From Planctomycetaceae bacterium (GTDB lineage: Bacteria > Planctomycetota > Planctomycetia > Planctomycetales > Planctomycetaceae): a stretch of DNA of 5,773 bases. Every line of letters begins with the position of its first letter. Positions within the stretch are counted from its first letter, which is position 1. Positions 5,152 through 5,773 of this stretch are shown here, piece by piece. Location of the stretch: contig JAJDEK010000563.1 of assembly GCA_029259875.1 (NCBI GenBank), positions 1-5,773 on the forward strand. Reading direction: 5' to 3'. The notes under the pieces are model-generated. The model saw only the letters and a list, made by a program, of their open reading frames with translations, did no database searches and was not told the origin of the DNA. A program made the position numbers and the translations under genes.

Positions 5152-5155
5152 GGAG
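5150..5155 (+). promoter_or_regulatory. Ribosome binding site of the DUF427 gene
   Basis: GAGGAG is followed by a six-base spacer and the GTG at 5162. This strong site decides for the GTG start, which also gives the standard MPKAIWN beginning of the family. Confidence 0.8.
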
Positions 5156-5161
5156 TGTGGT

Positions 5162-5443
5162 GTGCCCAAAGCAATTTGGAATGAGGAAGTGTTAGTTGAG
5201 TCTGATGATATCATTACTATAGATGGGGATGTCTATTTTCCTTTAGAGTCTGTAAATAGTAATTTTCTCAAGAAGAGTTCGTCTACTTCTACGAGTCCCT
5301 ATAAAGGTAAAGCCTTCTTTTACGACGTTATTGTTAACGACAAGATGAACCGCGACGCAGCCTGGTATTATTTAGAGCCTGAGCAAGAATACGAGCAGCT
5401 TAAGAACCGAATTGCCTTCTGGAAAGGCATAGAACTTCGGTAA
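5162..5443 (+). CDS. DUF427 domain protein
   Basis: The 93 residues cover the full length of a DUF427 (PF04248) protein. These are small soluble beta-rich proteins whose biochemical role is not settled. Family landmarks are present in order: PKAIWN at 2-7, ESDD at 13-16, YFP-x-ESVN at 25-32, PYKGKAFFYDV at 46-56, NRDAAWYY-x-EP at 63-73 and the closing IAFWKGIEL at 84-92. Two departures stand out: Ser45 occupies the place before PYKG where relatives often have Cys (TTCPWKG), and Leu71 replaces the usual Pro after WYY. The start is GTG with a strong GAGGAG six bases upstream. It converges on the next gene with a 27-base gap and appears to be transcribed alone. Confidence 0.9.
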   Translation: MPKAIWNEEVLVESDDIITIDGDVYFPLESVNSNFLKKSSSTSTSPYKGKAFFYDVIVNDKMNRDAAWYYLEPEQEYEQLKNRIAFWKGIELR

Positions 5444-5470
5444 TGACAGTCGATAGAGTTCGTGTTTTTA

Positions 5471-5773
5471 TTATTGCCCGTACCAAGTGATTAACTTCTT
5501 GATATCCTGTGAACGAGACAGATTTCTCACTCGGCTACGAAAATGAGGCAGCCCAAATACTGGTGAATACCCATGGTGATGGTCGGCAATCGCCATGGCT
5601 TCCTTCACATCTTCGACCATCAAAGTTGATCCACCTGCACCAACTGCAATCCAACGCGCGATCCACATAATGGCCGGGAACATCAGTGCCAAATGATAGA
5701 ATCCTTCTACAAAAGGAATGTCGTAATAAGCCGCTCCCAAAAAATGGAGCCCTTGAATTTTCACCTGGTAATA
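5471..5773 (-). CDS. C-terminal part of an unidentified protein (FliB-like?)
   Basis: The frame ends at TAA 5473-5471 and stays open through the right edge, so only about 100 C-terminal residues are visible. A GTG at 5764 is not a credible start because the preceding codons (YYQ) continue in frame and there is no ribosome binding site. The sequence is helical: GFYHLALMFPAIMWIARWIAVGAG, then VEDVKEAMAIADHHHGYSPVFGLPHF and a basic tail RSRVRNLSRSQDIKKL. The helix-VEDV-helix layout reminds me of the C-terminal part of lysine-N-methylase FliB-like proteins, but their metal-binding cysteines would lie outside the window, so I cannot confirm it. The HHH triplet might bind metal. Confidence 0.75.
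   Translation of the reverse strand, partial: YYQVKIQGLHFLGAAYYDIPFVEGFYHLALMFPAIMWIARWIAVGAGGSTLMVEDVKEAMAIADHHHGYSPVFGLPHFRSRVRNLSRSQDIKKLITWYGQ

Overview
The window reads as a fragment of a bacterial chromosome with compact, single-gene or two-gene transcription units on both strands and AT-leaning base composition. I suspect a planctomycete. That rests on my recollection of protein families (the STN-like hypothetical at the left edge, the secreted CCAPAP-repeat cysteine protein, and the mostly weak Shine-Dalgarno sites), not on a marker gene, so it is an inference. No transposase, integrase, tRNA, rRNA or CRISPR array is visible.

Left part (1-1182): the 3' portion of a plus-strand gene whose start lies outside the window. 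It carries a secretin/TonB-N-terminus-like (STN-like) repeat region and a C-terminal beta-rich domain. It converges on a minus-strand pair. Middle-left (1183-2735, minus strand): mrp followed by sufE, sharing one base (TAATG). This is a small iron-sulfur cluster assembly operon: SufE carries sulfur from a cysteine desulfurase and Mrp is the P-loop carrier ATPase. The Mrp protein has no CxxC motif, which is the clearest biochemical oddity here. Upstream of it on the same strand (2881-3270) sits a 129-residue protein that looks like a degenerate response-regulator receiver domain.

Centre (3271-4615): a 500-base stretch without a convincing gene leads into the most striking gene of the window, a plus-strand secreted protein of 154 residues. 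About a quarter of its mature chain is cysteine, arranged as CCAPAP repeats around a basic core with two CxxxC motifs. Its leader contains several mutually exclusive complementary segments, and its 3' region has three hairpins, the last a strong intrinsic terminator that could work in both directions.

Right part (4616-5773): an unrecognised 111-residue plus-strand gene, a DUF427-family gene with a GTG start and a good ribosome binding site, and the C-terminal end of a minus-strand gene running off the window. No gene cluster here obviously forms a new multi-gene system. The best candidate for something undescribed is the cysteine-rich protein with its structured untranslated regions, followed by the CxxC-less Mrp paired with SufE.
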